Below are positions 32,424 through 41,277 of a stretch of 64,000 nt of DNA, piece by piece. The stretch comes from CAYUYV01 sp964561475 (GTDB taxonomy: Bacteria; Pseudomonadota; Alphaproteobacteria; JAJFIK01): assembly GCA_964561475.1 (NCBI GenBank), contig CAZLPU010000010.1, positions 1 to 64,000 of the forward strand, written 5' to 3'. Positions within the stretch are counted from its first letter, which is position 1. Each line of letters begins with the position of its first letter. The notes beneath the pieces were generated by a model, which did not search any database, was not told the DNA's origin, and saw only the letters and a program-made list of their open reading frames with translations. Made by a program: the position numbers and the translations under genes.

Positions 32424-33812
32424 TCACGGACGGGCAATATGATCTGACAGCAAAGTGAGATCCCGCGCGGAATAGGTCCCGGCCGGGCCGTCATAGGTCA
32501 GTTCGTAAAGCCGGCGCAGATTGCGCGAGAGATAGATGACGGCATTGCCAATCGCCACGGGTTGAAGGGCGGCACTCCCCTCCTGGGTCGCGGGCCTGGC
32601 GCGCACACCCGCAGGAGACAGGGGCGCTTCAAAATCCGTACCCGTGGCAAGCCACACGGTCTCGCTGGAGCCCATGAGCAGGATCGGTGCATTGATCAGC
32701 CAGCGAATGGCATTGACCTGGGCGGAGGCCAGTGTGTAGGAAAATCCCTTGTCCGCCTCCACACCCCCTTCGAACCGCTCATAGTTTCCCGCACCGACGG
32801 ATCCCCAGAAGCTCATGGGCCGGGTCACGGTGGCGGCCGTGATGAGCCGCTGGTCGGCGAAGGTGGCCGCGCCCGGATAACCTCTGTAGGCGGACCAGGC
32901 ACCGCTTGCCCAACGCCAGGTCTCGTCATCGGACACACTGTCGGGCAAGCGGGACAGCACCGTGCCGGTGACTTCCGTCGGACTGATGAAACCGGTGATC
33001 CGCACCACTCCGGATCCGGAATGGAGATAGGACCATTCCATGCTGTTATCGGTCTTGCCGTCCCAGGCCCGGCCCTCCGTATGGATCGGGGGCACACTGC
33101 CGGAATCCCCGTTCTTGGTGACCAGCTCATAGATGTTGCCGTCAAAGCGGACCTGGTCTCCCAGATCATAGGCCCGGCTTGGCTCCCAGGGCTGGACCCG
33201 GGCCGGCTCCGCTTCTCCCAACCGGAACAGGCTGCCCACATCCCCCGCCTCCCAGACCGTGCCTCCGGACGCAGTCAGAGTGGTGCTCCCGCTGGTGGCG
33301 CTGGCGGTTACCGTGTGGCATTGGTCCGGATTGTCCTCCAAAAACGGGCCATCGTCGGGGTTGAGCGTGCTCAGGCGCCAGTCCGTATGTCCGAACCGGG
33401 AGAGCTTCCGGGGTTCATGGGAGGGATGGAACAGATACAGAATATCCGCTTCCTGAACCCAGGTCAGATCCCGCAACTGGGCTCCGTTCCAGGGTGTGGC
33501 GATTTCATAAGGCGCACCGGACACTTCAATCCGGCCTCGGTCGATATAGAAACGGGCATAGCCGCTGCCGATCTCGATCACATAGGCCTGGGCCGTGGAG
33601 AAAACGAAAGGCACCAGAATGGACTTGCTGGCCGCCGTTTTCGCCTCGGCAACGAACCGGGTTCCTGGAGACCGGGTGATGCCGCCGGTCACCAGGACGA
33701 TGAAATTCTCCAGGCGGCAGGCGCCCGCGTCAAAGGCGGCCACGTCGCTCCGGGACAGGGCGGCGGGCGACAACTCCCCCTTGGCGAAACTGCGTTTGTT
33801 CCCATAGATCAT
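32424..33812 (-). CDS. N-terminal part of podovirus tail nozzle protein (gp12-like)
   Basis: A 462-residue protein from the ATG at 33812 (overlapping the gp11-like stop as ATGA). MIYGNKRSFAKGELSPAALS and DAGACRLENFIVLVTGGITR, then PGTRFVAEAK are the hallmark start of podovirus nozzle proteins; later FADQRLITAATVTRPMSFWG and SSETVWLATG are also typical. It ends at LTLLSDHIARP where relatives continue; the continuation is encoded separately at 31126-32007. Confidence 0.82.
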   Translation of the reverse strand: MIYGNKRSFAKGELSPAALSRSDVAAFDAGACRLENFIVLVTGGITRSPGTRFVAEAKTAASKSILVPFVFSTAQAYVIEIGSGYARFYIDRGRIEVSGAPYEIATPWNGAQLRDLTWVQEADILYLFHPSHEPRKLSRFGHTDWRLSTLNPDDGPFLEDNPDQCHTVTASATSGSTTLTASGGTVWEAGDVGSLFRLGEAEPARVQPWEPSRAYDLGDQVRFDGNIYELVTKNGDSGSVPPIHTEGRAWDGKTDNSMEWSYLHSGSGVVRITGFISPTEVTGTVLSRLPDSVSDDETWRWASGAWSAYRGYPGAATFADQRLITAATVTRPMSFWGSVGAGNYERFEGGVEADKGFSYTLASAQVNAIRWLINAPILLMGSSETVWLATGTDFEAPLSPAGVRARPATQEGSAALQPVAIGNAVIYLSRNLRRLYELTYDGPAGTYSARDLTLLSDHIARP

Positions 33813-34411
33813 ATCCGGCTCTCCACCCAACTTCCGTCCACGAAGCCTGGGGCGCCGCCCCCCTCCCGGGCATCGCAGGACTGGGCCTCCTCCAGGCGCC
33901 TTGCCGCCAGTTGGCTCAGGGTTTCCATGATCGTCCGGGTCTGGGTGACCGGCATGGCCAGATCCGCCGCCAGCCGGGCCGTCAGGGCATCGGTGAACAG
34001 CGGATCAAAGGCATGGACAGCCGTGATACGGGCTGTATAAAGAATATCCACGGGTGCATCCCGGTCGCTCAACAGCATGCGGCCGGACGGGCCATGCTCA
34101 ATCGCCCAACCCTCTCGCGGATCCTGGTCCCTCAAAGACCGTAGGCGGAGAAAATCTGGAGGCAGGGCAAATTGGCGGGTAAAACCCCAGGCCGGTGCAT
34201 CCGCCGCCGCAGCAAGGCTGGCCCGGCGGGCTGCAAAATTCCAGTGATAGGCGGACAAAAGGGCATCCCTGGCCCGGGGCAATGCGAGGCGGCACCGCCT
34301 GGCATTGACCGTATCCTCAGTCTCCACATCCGTGAGCCGCTCATCGAGCCCCAAGAGGGCAAGGGCGCCATTGCAAAGACCTGTTTCACTTGAAGGGCTG
34401 TCCAGAGCCAT
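33809..34411 (-). CDS. tail tubular protein A (gp11-like adaptor)
   Basis: A 200-residue protein: CNGALALLGLDERLTDVETE, then ARRCRLALPRARDALLSAYH with WNFAARRASLA, and FALPPDFLRLRSL. This is the typical text of the gatekeeper/adaptor ring that joins portal and nozzle in T7-like phages. GGGGAGGTGAGCG precedes the ATG. Length is normal. Overlaps the next gene by 4 bases. Confidence 0.85.
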   Translation of the reverse strand: MALDSPSSETGLCNGALALLGLDERLTDVETEDTVNARRCRLALPRARDALLSAYHWNFAARRASLAAAADAPAWGFTRQFALPPDFLRLRSLRDQDPREGWAIEHGPSGRMLLSDRDAPVDILYTARITAVHAFDPLFTDALTARLAADLAMPVTQTRTIMETLSQLAARRLEEAQSCDAREGGGAPGFVDGSWVESRI

Positions 34412-34474
34412 CGCTCACCTCCCCGTCCCTATACAGATGGAGAGGGCGGACCATCGGCCCGCCCCCACCCCGGT

Positions 34475-34969
34475 TCAGTCCAGGGTGTAGTAGAGTTCCA
34501 GGGACAGGGTGCCCCCGGCCGCCGCGGCGGCCCCGGCCAAGGTTGCCTTCAGGTCAAGCTCCCCTCCCGGATTGGCCGTCTGTCCAGCAACGAAATCCCA
34601 GAACGGCAGGCCGAAACTGGCGATGGCACCGATCAGGCTCGTGCCCGTACCCGCTGCCGTGACATCGAGACTGGCCAGGAACGCATCCGGATCATCGGTG
34701 ATCTGGTCACCGAACAGACCAATGCTCAAGGTGGGCGATCCGCTGTCGGACAAGTCGTCCCAATAGAGCCGGGACATGGGCAAGGGATAGGCCGCGGCGG
34801 GGACCCGGGCCAGGTGATAGGTGGAGTTCACACTGGCCGCCGCACTGACCTCCACGGTTTCGAGCACGGCCCGCACCCGACCGCCGATCAGGCCAGCGGG
34901 CACGGCGATGGGCGGGCTGGCGGTAATCGAGGTGATAGCCCGCGCGCCCTTGAGATGTTCAACTGCCAT
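34475..34969 (-). CDS. phage structural protein, unknown (head or decoration candidate)
   Basis: A 164-residue protein (MAVEHLKGARAITSITASPP) with alternating strands and a Gly/Ala-rich C-terminus ending LSLELYYTLD. It directly follows the capsid gene, a place often used by decoration or head-completion proteins; I recognise no family. GGGAGACTTG precedes the start. Confidence 0.6.
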   Translation of the reverse strand: MAVEHLKGARAITSITASPPIAVPAGLIGGRVRAVLETVEVSAAASVNSTYHLARVPAAAYPLPMSRLYWDDLSDSGSPTLSIGLFGDQITDDPDAFLASLDVTAAGTGTSLIGAIASFGLPFWDFVAGQTANPGGELDLKATLAGAAAAAGGTLSLELYYTLD

Positions 34970-34985
34970 GGTTCAAGTCTCCCAA

Positions 34986-35855
34986 TCAGGATTCCGTGCA
35001 GAGAATGTCGACGACCTTCTTCTTGTCCGTCCGTGTGGCTCCGAAAGAGCCATGGACATAGACCTGGGTCGCATAGCTCTTGTCCGAGCGTTCGGTGATC
35101 CGGGTCTCGACATCGTTCCAGATCCCCAGGTGAATGCCGGAGCGGACATAAAGAGGGATCCGCCGCTCCGCACCGGCAAGGGGCAGGCGTTCGGAGTGGC
35201 GGAAATGGATGCCTGCCCACTCCATCACCTTGCCGTTCCGGATGGTTGGCGTTATGTGGTACTCGGAGGACATGATCTCGATCTGGCCCAGAAGATCCGT
35301 GTTCTGCTTGGCCGTGACCGCACAGAACATCTGGTCGTTGTCGAGATCGGTCTCGTTGGCCATCAGGATCTGTTGGGCCTCCCTGAGCTTTTCGACGGTC
35401 AGACCCTCGCTGCCGGAAACGATGCGTTGATTGGTGGTATCAAAACTTTCCGAGACCGTTCCTTCCTCGCCGGTCTTGGCATCGCTGAAATAGGCGGCGA
35501 TGATTTCATCATCCATGCCCCGACCGAGGGCATAGGCACCGTTCTGGGCATAGGGTCCGTCGAGCCGGATCCCGGTCTTGAGACGGTCGAACGTGTCCAC
35601 AAGATCCGCCCACTCATAATCGGCAGGAAACACCCAGCGCCGGTCGTGGGGCGTCTCTATGAGAGGGGTATCCCCGTGGCGGGCGGTGCGCTTGCGGGCA
35701 CTGACCGATCCGATCTGCTCAACGGGTACACCGGACTTGCCTTTATAGCTGCCGATGGTCACCGTGTCCCTCAGTGTGGATCCCTTCTGTTGAAGAAGCA
35801 TCTCCACATTGCTCTTGTATTCGACGACAAAGGCCGTCGTCACTTGGTTCGACAT
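34986..35855 (-). CDS. major capsid protein
   Basis: A 289-residue protein, MSNQVTTAFVVEYKSNVEML, with a long central alpha/beta region and KTGIRLDGPYAQNGAYALGR, DDEIIAAYFSDAKTGEEGTV, LREAQQILMANETDLD and MEWAGIHFRHSERLP. This matches the podovirus/BPP-1-like capsid family with HK97-like fold; the position after the scaffold gene agrees. AAGGAT upstream. Intact in length. Confidence 0.82.
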   Translation of the reverse strand: MSNQVTTAFVVEYKSNVEMLLQQKGSTLRDTVTIGSYKGKSGVPVEQIGSVSARKRTARHGDTPLIETPHDRRWVFPADYEWADLVDTFDRLKTGIRLDGPYAQNGAYALGRGMDDEIIAAYFSDAKTGEEGTVSESFDTTNQRIVSGSEGLTVEKLREAQQILMANETDLDNDQMFCAVTAKQNTDLLGQIEIMSSEYHITPTIRNGKVMEWAGIHFRHSERLPLAGAERRIPLYVRSGIHLGIWNDVETRITERSDKSYATQVYVHGSFGATRTDKKKVVDILCTES

Positions 35856-36029
35856 GCATCCAATCCTTCACATTCCGGTCCGGCCCTGGGTCAGACAAGG
35901 GGCCAGACCATGGGCCAGACCAACGGCTTGAAATGGACGGACTCCCCGGGCTCATCCCGGACCCGGCGCCTTGGTGTTGCCACGGACCCCGAGGACCAGT
36001 CTTCGGTCCTCCGGACTGCCCGCATTCGG

Positions 36030-36854
36030 TCAGCTCTCCTGATAGGCCCGGGCCAGAAGGCTCCGGCGCTGGTCCTCCAGAAGAGCGCGTTCGCGTCTGC
36101 TTCCCGCATCGTCCTGGCCCAGAAGACCGGCGATCCGGGCCTCCAGACGGGCGATATCGCCGGGCATGCCCCCGGTGCCGTCGCCATGGCCCGCGAGACT
36201 GTCTTCGCTCAGCATGCCGCCCAGCCGGTGAAAGAATTCCACGAGGCGGACATCCCCCATGGCCCCTTCCAGGGCATCCAGAGCCTGGGGGTCCGGCGCA
36301 AGGGCGCGCATGGCCCGGCGGGCCTGATCGAGATTGGTGTCGAAGGTCTCGGCCCAGGTCTCCCGCAGCCGGGTTTCAAGGGCCGTCTGTTCACGGTCCA
36401 CCTCCGCCTGGCTTCCGGAAAATGCCGCCCCCTGATACTCCGCAAAAGCATCAAGAAGACCTTGAGCCTGGCGGGGCGTCAGCTTCAGCCCGTGGGCAGC
36501 CTCCACCATGGCGGTCTGAAAGGCCTCGTCATAGGGCATGCCCTCGGGGAGATCCGGGCGCGCCAGTGCATAGCCGTCCGGGTTCTCGGGAACGCCCAGG
36601 GCGCTCCAGCCGGGCCAGGCATCGAGATCCTCGTCCGTGGAGGGAAGCGGAAGGCGCTCCTTCCCGAGCAGGCTTTGGGCATGCATGTCCGCCTTGATCA
36701 CGGCGGCCAGATCCCGGTACCCATTCTTGGCCACATGGCCCGCAAGCTCTTCAGGCAGACCATTGACCCATTCCGGGGTCATTGTGCCCCCATCTCCGGG
36801 CTGAACGGTACTGGGCGTGTCCGTAATGGGTTCGGGCGTAGGCAGATCAGTCAT
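36030..36854 (-). CDS. phage scaffolding protein
   Basis: A 274-residue acidic, helical protein from the ATG at 36854 (AGGAGG upstream). TPEWVNGLPEELAGHVAKNG, the AYALARPDLP-like segment (here GYALARPDLPEG) and a long C-terminal helix rich in R/E/A with QKGLLDAF-like stretches are characteristic of podovirus scaffolds. Lies just before the capsid gene and overlaps the preceding gene by 8 bases. Confidence 0.75.
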   Translation of the reverse strand: MTDLPTPEPITDTPSTVQPGDGGTMTPEWVNGLPEELAGHVAKNGYRDLAAVIKADMHAQSLLGKERLPLPSTDEDLDAWPGWSALGVPENPDGYALARPDLPEGMPYDEAFQTAMVEAAHGLKLTPRQAQGLLDAFAEYQGAAFSGSQAEVDREQTALETRLRETWAETFDTNLDQARRAMRALAPDPQALDALEGAMGDVRLVEFFHRLGGMLSEDSLAGHGDGTGGMPGDIARLEARIAGLLGQDDAGSRRERALLEDQRRSLLARAYQES

Positions 36855-37161
36855 CGAGAAGATCCTCCTGGAGCTGGCGCAGGTCGGCATCGGTGAGGCC
36901 AAGCATGCGCATGATGTGAAGCCAGACCGCCCGGCGGCCCTCATTGAAAGCCGTGGCCGTGGGATCGCCGGGCACATAGGTTTCCTGACTGGCATGGCAC
37001 AGGGCGGCCAGATCCGTCAGGACCGGAGACCGGGCGGGAAAGGTCCGGCGATAGGCCGCCGCCAGGTCCCGGGCGTGCCCTTTCTGCGCCCACGGACGTA
37101 ACCATTCCAGAACCGGAGGAAGACGGGAGCGCCCGGCCTTGGATTGGGGTGTGGGTGTCAT
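36847..37161 (-). CDS. Bbp19-like small phage protein
   Basis: A 104-residue protein from the ATG at 37161: YRRTFPARSPVLTDLAALCH, FNEGRRAVWLHIMRMLGL and a D/L-rich end. This matches the Bbp19-like family found between portal and scaffold genes of BPP-1/T7-like phages; its function is not established. GGAGGAAC precedes the start, which overlaps the portal stop (ATGA). Confidence 0.75.
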   Translation of the reverse strand: MTPTPQSKAGRSRLPPVLEWLRPWAQKGHARDLAAAYRRTFPARSPVLTDLAALCHASQETYVPGDPTATAFNEGRRAVWLHIMRMLGLTDADLRQLQEDLLDD

Positions 37162-38693
37162 GGGGTTCCTCCGTGCTGGGACAGAAGAGTACGGACGGTC
37201 TGGGCCGCCACAACCTCGCCCGGGGGACGCACCACCCGGGCAGGCACGGCATACCCATCGGCCAGGGCTTCGACCACCGCGTCCAGATCGATGCGGTCGG
37301 CCAGTTCCGGCCGCCGGGCCATCAGGGGTTCGAGAGCGCTGAGCCACCGGGTGATGGCAGCCGCCTCGCCCATGCGCACGGCCTTGGCCAGGGGCGAGAC
37401 ATAGTCGATTTCAAGGGCCCCTCCCCCCAATCCCGCAGGCGCAGGTGGGATCATGCCCTTGCGCACCAGGATGGCGAAACGGCGCTTGATCAGGGGCGAG
37501 AGGAAATCCGTCTGCAGGCGTCCGAGATTGGGACCCATCAGCCTCAGTTTCTCTTCCTGGCGCTCCAGTACTTCCGTCGCGGTCATATTGGGCCGCTCGA
37601 CAAGCTGGAGCAGGGAGAAGAACAGGGCATCGCGCAAGCCCGCCCGGCGTTCCCGGATCAATTCCGCCGTGATATCGGGCCGGGCCCCGCTTTCGAAGGG
37701 CTGCACCAGGCTGCGCCCGTCGGCATTCACGGCACCGTAGGTGATGCCGCCGGAATACATGCGGATGGGGCTCGCGCGGTTTTCCTTGTAGGCCAGGATC
37801 GGCGGTTCGGCGGCTTTCTGGGCCGAGACGATCATGGTGCGGTTCATTTCATGGAGCATCTTGACGTCGGCCAGAATGTCCTTGGGCCGACCGTAAGTCT
37901 CTCCCGCGGCCACCATCCAGCGGGGCACCTGATAGGGAAATTCAATAAAGCCGCCCTCACCCAGCACATCGCCCGTGTCCCGTTCCACATAGACCGAGCG
38001 GAAGGGCTTGCCCCGTTTGCCCAGGGCACCGGGGCGGAAGGTGGGATTGGGATCGACCGCATGCACCACATCGAAGCGGGCGGCCGTGTCGCCCTTTTCC
38101 AGAGCCCGGGCCATGTGATCGGGCAGGCGGCGGAACCGGTTCGCCGCTTCCTTCGCGCCCATACGCACGAGCCGGTAGACCGTGTCCACATCCTCATAGG
38201 CATCCGCCGCAATGTAGCATTCCGAGAGCGGACGGACACAGTCGTAGATCCGCCGGGACCCCGGAACATCCTCGCTATAGAATACAGCCGTGCCGAAGGC
38301 GGCCCAGTCGAGATAAAGGGCGGGCACCGCGGAATAGAACCGGGACGCGCCGGGCTGGAAACTGTCGAGAAGGATCTGACCGGCTCGGTCAAGCCAGGGC
38401 CTCGCCCCCTCGACCCCGTTCAGCTCCGGTTCCGCAAAGCGCAGGGAAAACCAGCGGTTGGCGGGATTGGTCAGCAAACCATAGATTCCCCCACCGAGGG
38501 TTTCGAGAGCCTCGGTGGGCGTGTTGTCATAGATGCGCCGGCCCCGGCGGTCTCCCTGGGCCGGCCGCATGGTAAACTCAGCCCGCAAGGGCCGGATATG
38601 TTCGGCAATGTCCTGCCACAGGGTATCCCAGGGCGCCCGTTCGGCGCGCAGGGACTCGAACCGGGACAGGATGTCCTGACCGTCAATGGGCAC
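37158..38693 (-). CDS. portal (head-tail connector) protein
   Basis: A 511-residue portal protein: APWDTLWQDIAEHIRPLRAE, GGGIYGLLTNPANRWFSLRF, ALYLDWAAFGTAVFYSEDVP, GRPKDILADVKMLHEMNRTM and TATEVLERQEEKLRLMGPNL are all characteristic of T7/BPP-1-type podovirus connectors. It forms the dodecameric DNA channel at one vertex. Complete in length. Preceded by a small Pro/Arg-rich gene and overlapping the next by 4 bases. Confidence 0.93.
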   Translation of the reverse strand: MPIDGQDILSRFESLRAERAPWDTLWQDIAEHIRPLRAEFTMRPAQGDRRGRRIYDNTPTEALETLGGGIYGLLTNPANRWFSLRFAEPELNGVEGARPWLDRAGQILLDSFQPGASRFYSAVPALYLDWAAFGTAVFYSEDVPGSRRIYDCVRPLSECYIAADAYEDVDTVYRLVRMGAKEAANRFRRLPDHMARALEKGDTAARFDVVHAVDPNPTFRPGALGKRGKPFRSVYVERDTGDVLGEGGFIEFPYQVPRWMVAAGETYGRPKDILADVKMLHEMNRTMIVSAQKAAEPPILAYKENRASPIRMYSGGITYGAVNADGRSLVQPFESGARPDITAELIRERRAGLRDALFFSLLQLVERPNMTATEVLERQEEKLRLMGPNLGRLQTDFLSPLIKRRFAILVRKGMIPPAPAGLGGGALEIDYVSPLAKAVRMGEAAAITRWLSALEPLMARRPELADRIDLDAVVEALADGYAVPARVVRPPGEVVAAQTVRTLLSQHGGTP

Positions 38694-38721
38694 GGATTAT
38701 CCTCCTGCTGATCGCTAAGGG

Positions 38722-38907
38722 TCATTCACCAAGCAGACGCCGGCGGCGCACCGGAGCCGGGCTGAGTACGCCCTCCGAACCCGTGAGCAATGTCCGCGCA
38801 GCACCGGCACGCAGCCTGCGGCGGCGCTCCGCATCGGCGGCGGACACGGCATCGGCACGCCGGGGCGGCCGGGGCGGTTTCGGCGGAGACGGGGGATTGA
38901 AGCACAT
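38722..38907 (-). CDS. small Pro/Arg-rich phage protein upstream of portal
   Basis: A 61-residue protein: MCFNPPSPPKPPRPPRRADA, then an Arg-rich helix (AADAERRRRLRAGAARTLLT) and the ending VLSPAPVRRRRLLGE. Small proteins of the form 'MCF-polyPro ... R-R-R-x-x-x-x-x-x-x-x-x-T-x-L-T-G...LLG' regularly precede the portal gene in podoviral prophages. GAGGAGAT lies upstream. Function unknown. Confidence 0.7.
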   Translation of the reverse strand: MCFNPPSPPKPPRPPRRADAVSAADAERRRRLRAGAARTLLTGSEGVLSPAPVRRRRLLGE

Positions 38908-38919
38908 GGCCGGATCTCC

Positions 38920-39426
38920 TCAGGGTGTGGTGTGGGTGGCGTTACTCAGTGTCAAGGCAATCTGGATGAAGGTTTCACCATTGCGGCCAAAGCCGGGGAC
39001 CGCGCATTCCACCCGCCCGCCAAGAAGGATCAGCCAGGCGATGGCGTCCCGGTGGCGCGCGAGGGCCCGGGCCTCCGCCCGGCGCACCCCCGCCGCCGCC
39101 AGACCGGGAAGACCTTCCCGGCGCACCCAGCGGGTCATGGCCCCTGCCACATGCCGCCAGCGGTCCGTGGCGATCAGGGCACATTCCACACAGGCAGGCG
39201 TGCGGGCATAGGCGCCGAAAATGGCGGCGGGCTCCCCATCGGCGGTATGGGCAATGCCGTTGAGAACCGCCCGGTCCCGGTTGGCAAGAAGATCCGCTAT
39301 GAGGGTATCCGGATCATTATCCCGGCGGCAGGCGAACACTTCCTCCCGGTCCCGGTCCCGCATATTCCGCACGATCTGCGCCACCTCAGACGCAGACGGA
39401 CGGTCAAGACAGATGGACGCCGCCAT
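38920..39426 (-). CDS. internal virion protein A (T7 gp13-like), GNAT-like fold
   Basis: A 168-residue protein from the ATG at 39426 (TGGAGGATTTG upstream). RNMRDRDREEVFACRRDNDP, AAIFGAYARTPACVECALIA and AIAWLILLGGRVECAVPGFG fit the gp13-like/GNAT-like family commonly placed after the large terminase in T7-like prophages. No acetyl-CoA motif is clear. Confidence 0.65.
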   Translation of the reverse strand: MAASICLDRPSASEVAQIVRNMRDRDREEVFACRRDNDPDTLIADLLANRDRAVLNGIAHTADGEPAAIFGAYARTPACVECALIATDRWRHVAGAMTRWVRREGLPGLAAAGVRRAEARALARHRDAIAWLILLGGRVECAVPGFGRNGETFIQIALTLSNATHTTP

Positions 39427-39464
39427 GACAAATCCTCCACGAGTCAAAGATGTTTGGCCCGCCG

Positions 39465-40799
39465 TCAGAACGGGTTGGTGTCATCCCCGGACGGATCACC
39501 CCGTTCCAGGGGGTCGGCCATGGTGAGCGCCCGGGATCCGGACCAGCCCTCGCCGCCCCTGTCCCGTTCCATGCCCGTGGCCCCGATCCGGAAGGCATCC
39601 GCCGGATGGGAGGTCCAGTCGTGGCGGGGCCGGTCCTTGAAGACCCGTCCCCTCGCGTCCCATTCCCGGCCATACTGGCGCAGGGCTTCCAACCCTTCCC
39701 GGCAGGCCTCTTCGTCGAACCAGCATCGGGGCAACAGGGAACGCACCGCTTGAATACCGTCGGCCACGGAGGATGCGGGCACAATGCGGATGGGCCGCAG
39801 GCCAAGGGATTCTCCCACCTCCCGGCGGGACCGGCCCGTGCCCAGCTCCCGGTGGGCGCCGTCATGGGGCCAGAGATGCTCCCGGTAGGTGTAGGGATAA
39901 TCCTCCCGCAGACGCTTGGCGTAGAATTCGAGACCCTGGCCCTGGGCGCTGAGATAGTCGATGACCCGCACCTCCCGCCCGACCTGCTGGATGAACCAGA
40001 TGGCGGTCTCGTCCCCCACCCCCAGGTCCCACCAGGTCTCCACCATCAGATCCGGATCCCTGGGCACCCGGCCGATCCGCCCCGCCCGTTCCGCTTCCCG
40101 CAGGATCCGACCGTAATAGGAGCCGGTCTGGGGGGCCTCGAAGGAACAGTGAAATTCCTGGTCGATCATTTCCTCGGACATGCCCGACGCCAGCTCCTGT
40201 TCCAGGGCCTCCAGGGAGATCACACCCGTATCCTCCACACCCAGACGTTCAGCAAACCACTCGGACTGCTGGCGGGCGCGGTCGTAGAGGGCAAAGGCGT
40301 GGTTGCGCCCCCGTGGCGTGAAGATGAACAAGGCCCAACCGCCGTTTTCGGTCAGGATGGGGCGGATGTAATCCCAGGCGGACGGGTCCGCGAGGGCAAA
40401 CTCGGAAAACACCACTCCGACCGGATTGGCGCCCACCAGACTGTCGAAATTGTCCGACCCCACCACTTGCCAGATGGAGCCGTTGCGCAACTCGATTTTC
40501 ATATCCGTGGATGTGGCCCGAACCCGCAGGGCCTTCGGGAAGACCTGATCGATGATCCGCCGGCCCTGGCCATCGACCCCGTCCCAGATGACCTTGCGGC
40601 CCTGGGCGGCCTCCGGCAGCAAGTGCCAGTAAAGCCCCACCCGGCCCATGGCGGCGACGGCGGTCCAGTTCAGGGCCACACAGTCTTTGCCCGACCGGCG
40701 GTGCCAGACGGCGACCGCCCGCTTGCCCCCCCGTTCCAGATAGGACCACAGGCGTTTCTGGTAGCCCCGGGGCCGCCAGTCATTCGGAAGCTGAATCAT
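39465..40799 (-). CDS. large terminase subunit
   Basis: A 444-residue DNA-packaging motor. AVAVWHRRSGKDCVALNWTA is the Walker A region (R-R-x-G-K-D), GVVFSEFALADPSAWDYIRP the Walker B, and TWWDLGVGDETAIWFIQQVG starts the RNase-H-like nuclease with its first Asp. Starts at the ATG at 40799 (a TTG at 40805 is possible) inside the end of the small terminase gene. Intact active-site residues suggest a working motor. Confidence 0.93.
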   Translation of the reverse strand: MIQLPNDWRPRGYQKRLWSYLERGGKRAVAVWHRRSGKDCVALNWTAVAAMGRVGLYWHLLPEAAQGRKVIWDGVDGQGRRIIDQVFPKALRVRATSTDMKIELRNGSIWQVVGSDNFDSLVGANPVGVVFSEFALADPSAWDYIRPILTENGGWALFIFTPRGRNHAFALYDRARQQSEWFAERLGVEDTGVISLEALEQELASGMSEEMIDQEFHCSFEAPQTGSYYGRILREAERAGRIGRVPRDPDLMVETWWDLGVGDETAIWFIQQVGREVRVIDYLSAQGQGLEFYAKRLREDYPYTYREHLWPHDGAHRELGTGRSRREVGESLGLRPIRIVPASSVADGIQAVRSLLPRCWFDEEACREGLEALRQYGREWDARGRVFKDRPRHDWTSHPADAFRIGATGMERDRGGEGWSGSRALTMADPLERGDPSGDDTNPF

Positions 40800-41259
40800 C
40801 TGCAAACCGATTGATTGTGATGTTCAGGAGATTGTCTTCACTGTCGGCGCTCGGACCCTGGGGGCGCAGCAGAATGTTGGCCAGAAGCCATTTCCGGGTA
40901 TCAAGTCTGAGCTTGGTGCGCTGGATATGCTCCAGGTCCGCCTGATTGCCCTTAGGCGTTTCCCGCCAATCGTCCCTGGTCTGATCGGCGATATCGATAA
41001 GATCATCGGCGATGGCTAGGGCCTGAAGCTCCCGGGCCCGGGCAAACTGGTCGGCGAAACCGGACCGGTTGTCGAGAATCCACGCACCCACCGTGGTCAT
41101 CTCCGGCAGATCCGCATCCCGACAGACCGCTTTGAGCGTTTCACCGCCAGCAATGCGTTTAAGGATGGTCTGTGCGGCCCGCTTGTCATAAGGCTCATCA
41201 CTGAATGACCGGCGCCTGGGCTTTGACCCCGGTTTCTTCTGATCCGGATAATCAGCCAC
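40780..41259 (-). CDS. small terminase subunit
   Basis: A 159-residue protein from a GTG at 41259 behind GGAGAC. Basic N-terminus (DQKKPGSKPRRRSFSDEPYD), helix-turn-helix-like ILKRIAGGETLKAVCRDADL, and KWLLANILLRPQG near the C-terminus as in terminase small subunit-like proteins of alphaproteobacterial prophages. It should recognise the packaging site. Its first codons overlap a small hairpin-T6 structure that reads on the plus strand, and three 79-bp repeats lie directly upstream. Confidence 0.82.
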   Translation of the reverse strand: MADYPDQKKPGSKPRRRSFSDEPYDKRAAQTILKRIAGGETLKAVCRDADLPEMTTVGAWILDNRSGFADQFARARELQALAIADDLIDIADQTRDDWRETPKGNQADLEHIQRTKLRLDTRKWLLANILLRPQGPSADSEDNLLNITINRFADDSASE

Positions 41260-41277
41260 GGAGTGTCTCCGTTTTTT
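41259..41277 (+). terminator. short hairpin plus T6 at the edge of the 79-bp array
   Basis: CGGAG-TGT-CTCCG followed by six T on the plus strand, overlapping the terS start. The T-run leads straight into CGCTCACGGCG, as in the dispersed repeat. Confidence 0.45.

Noticed and set aside
31126..33812. Nozzle gene pair as a simple pseudogene
   Set aside because: No frameshift or internal stop is seen; all three genes have starts, good ribosome-binding sites or stop-start overlaps, so I called them intact CDSs and treated the split as a finding.
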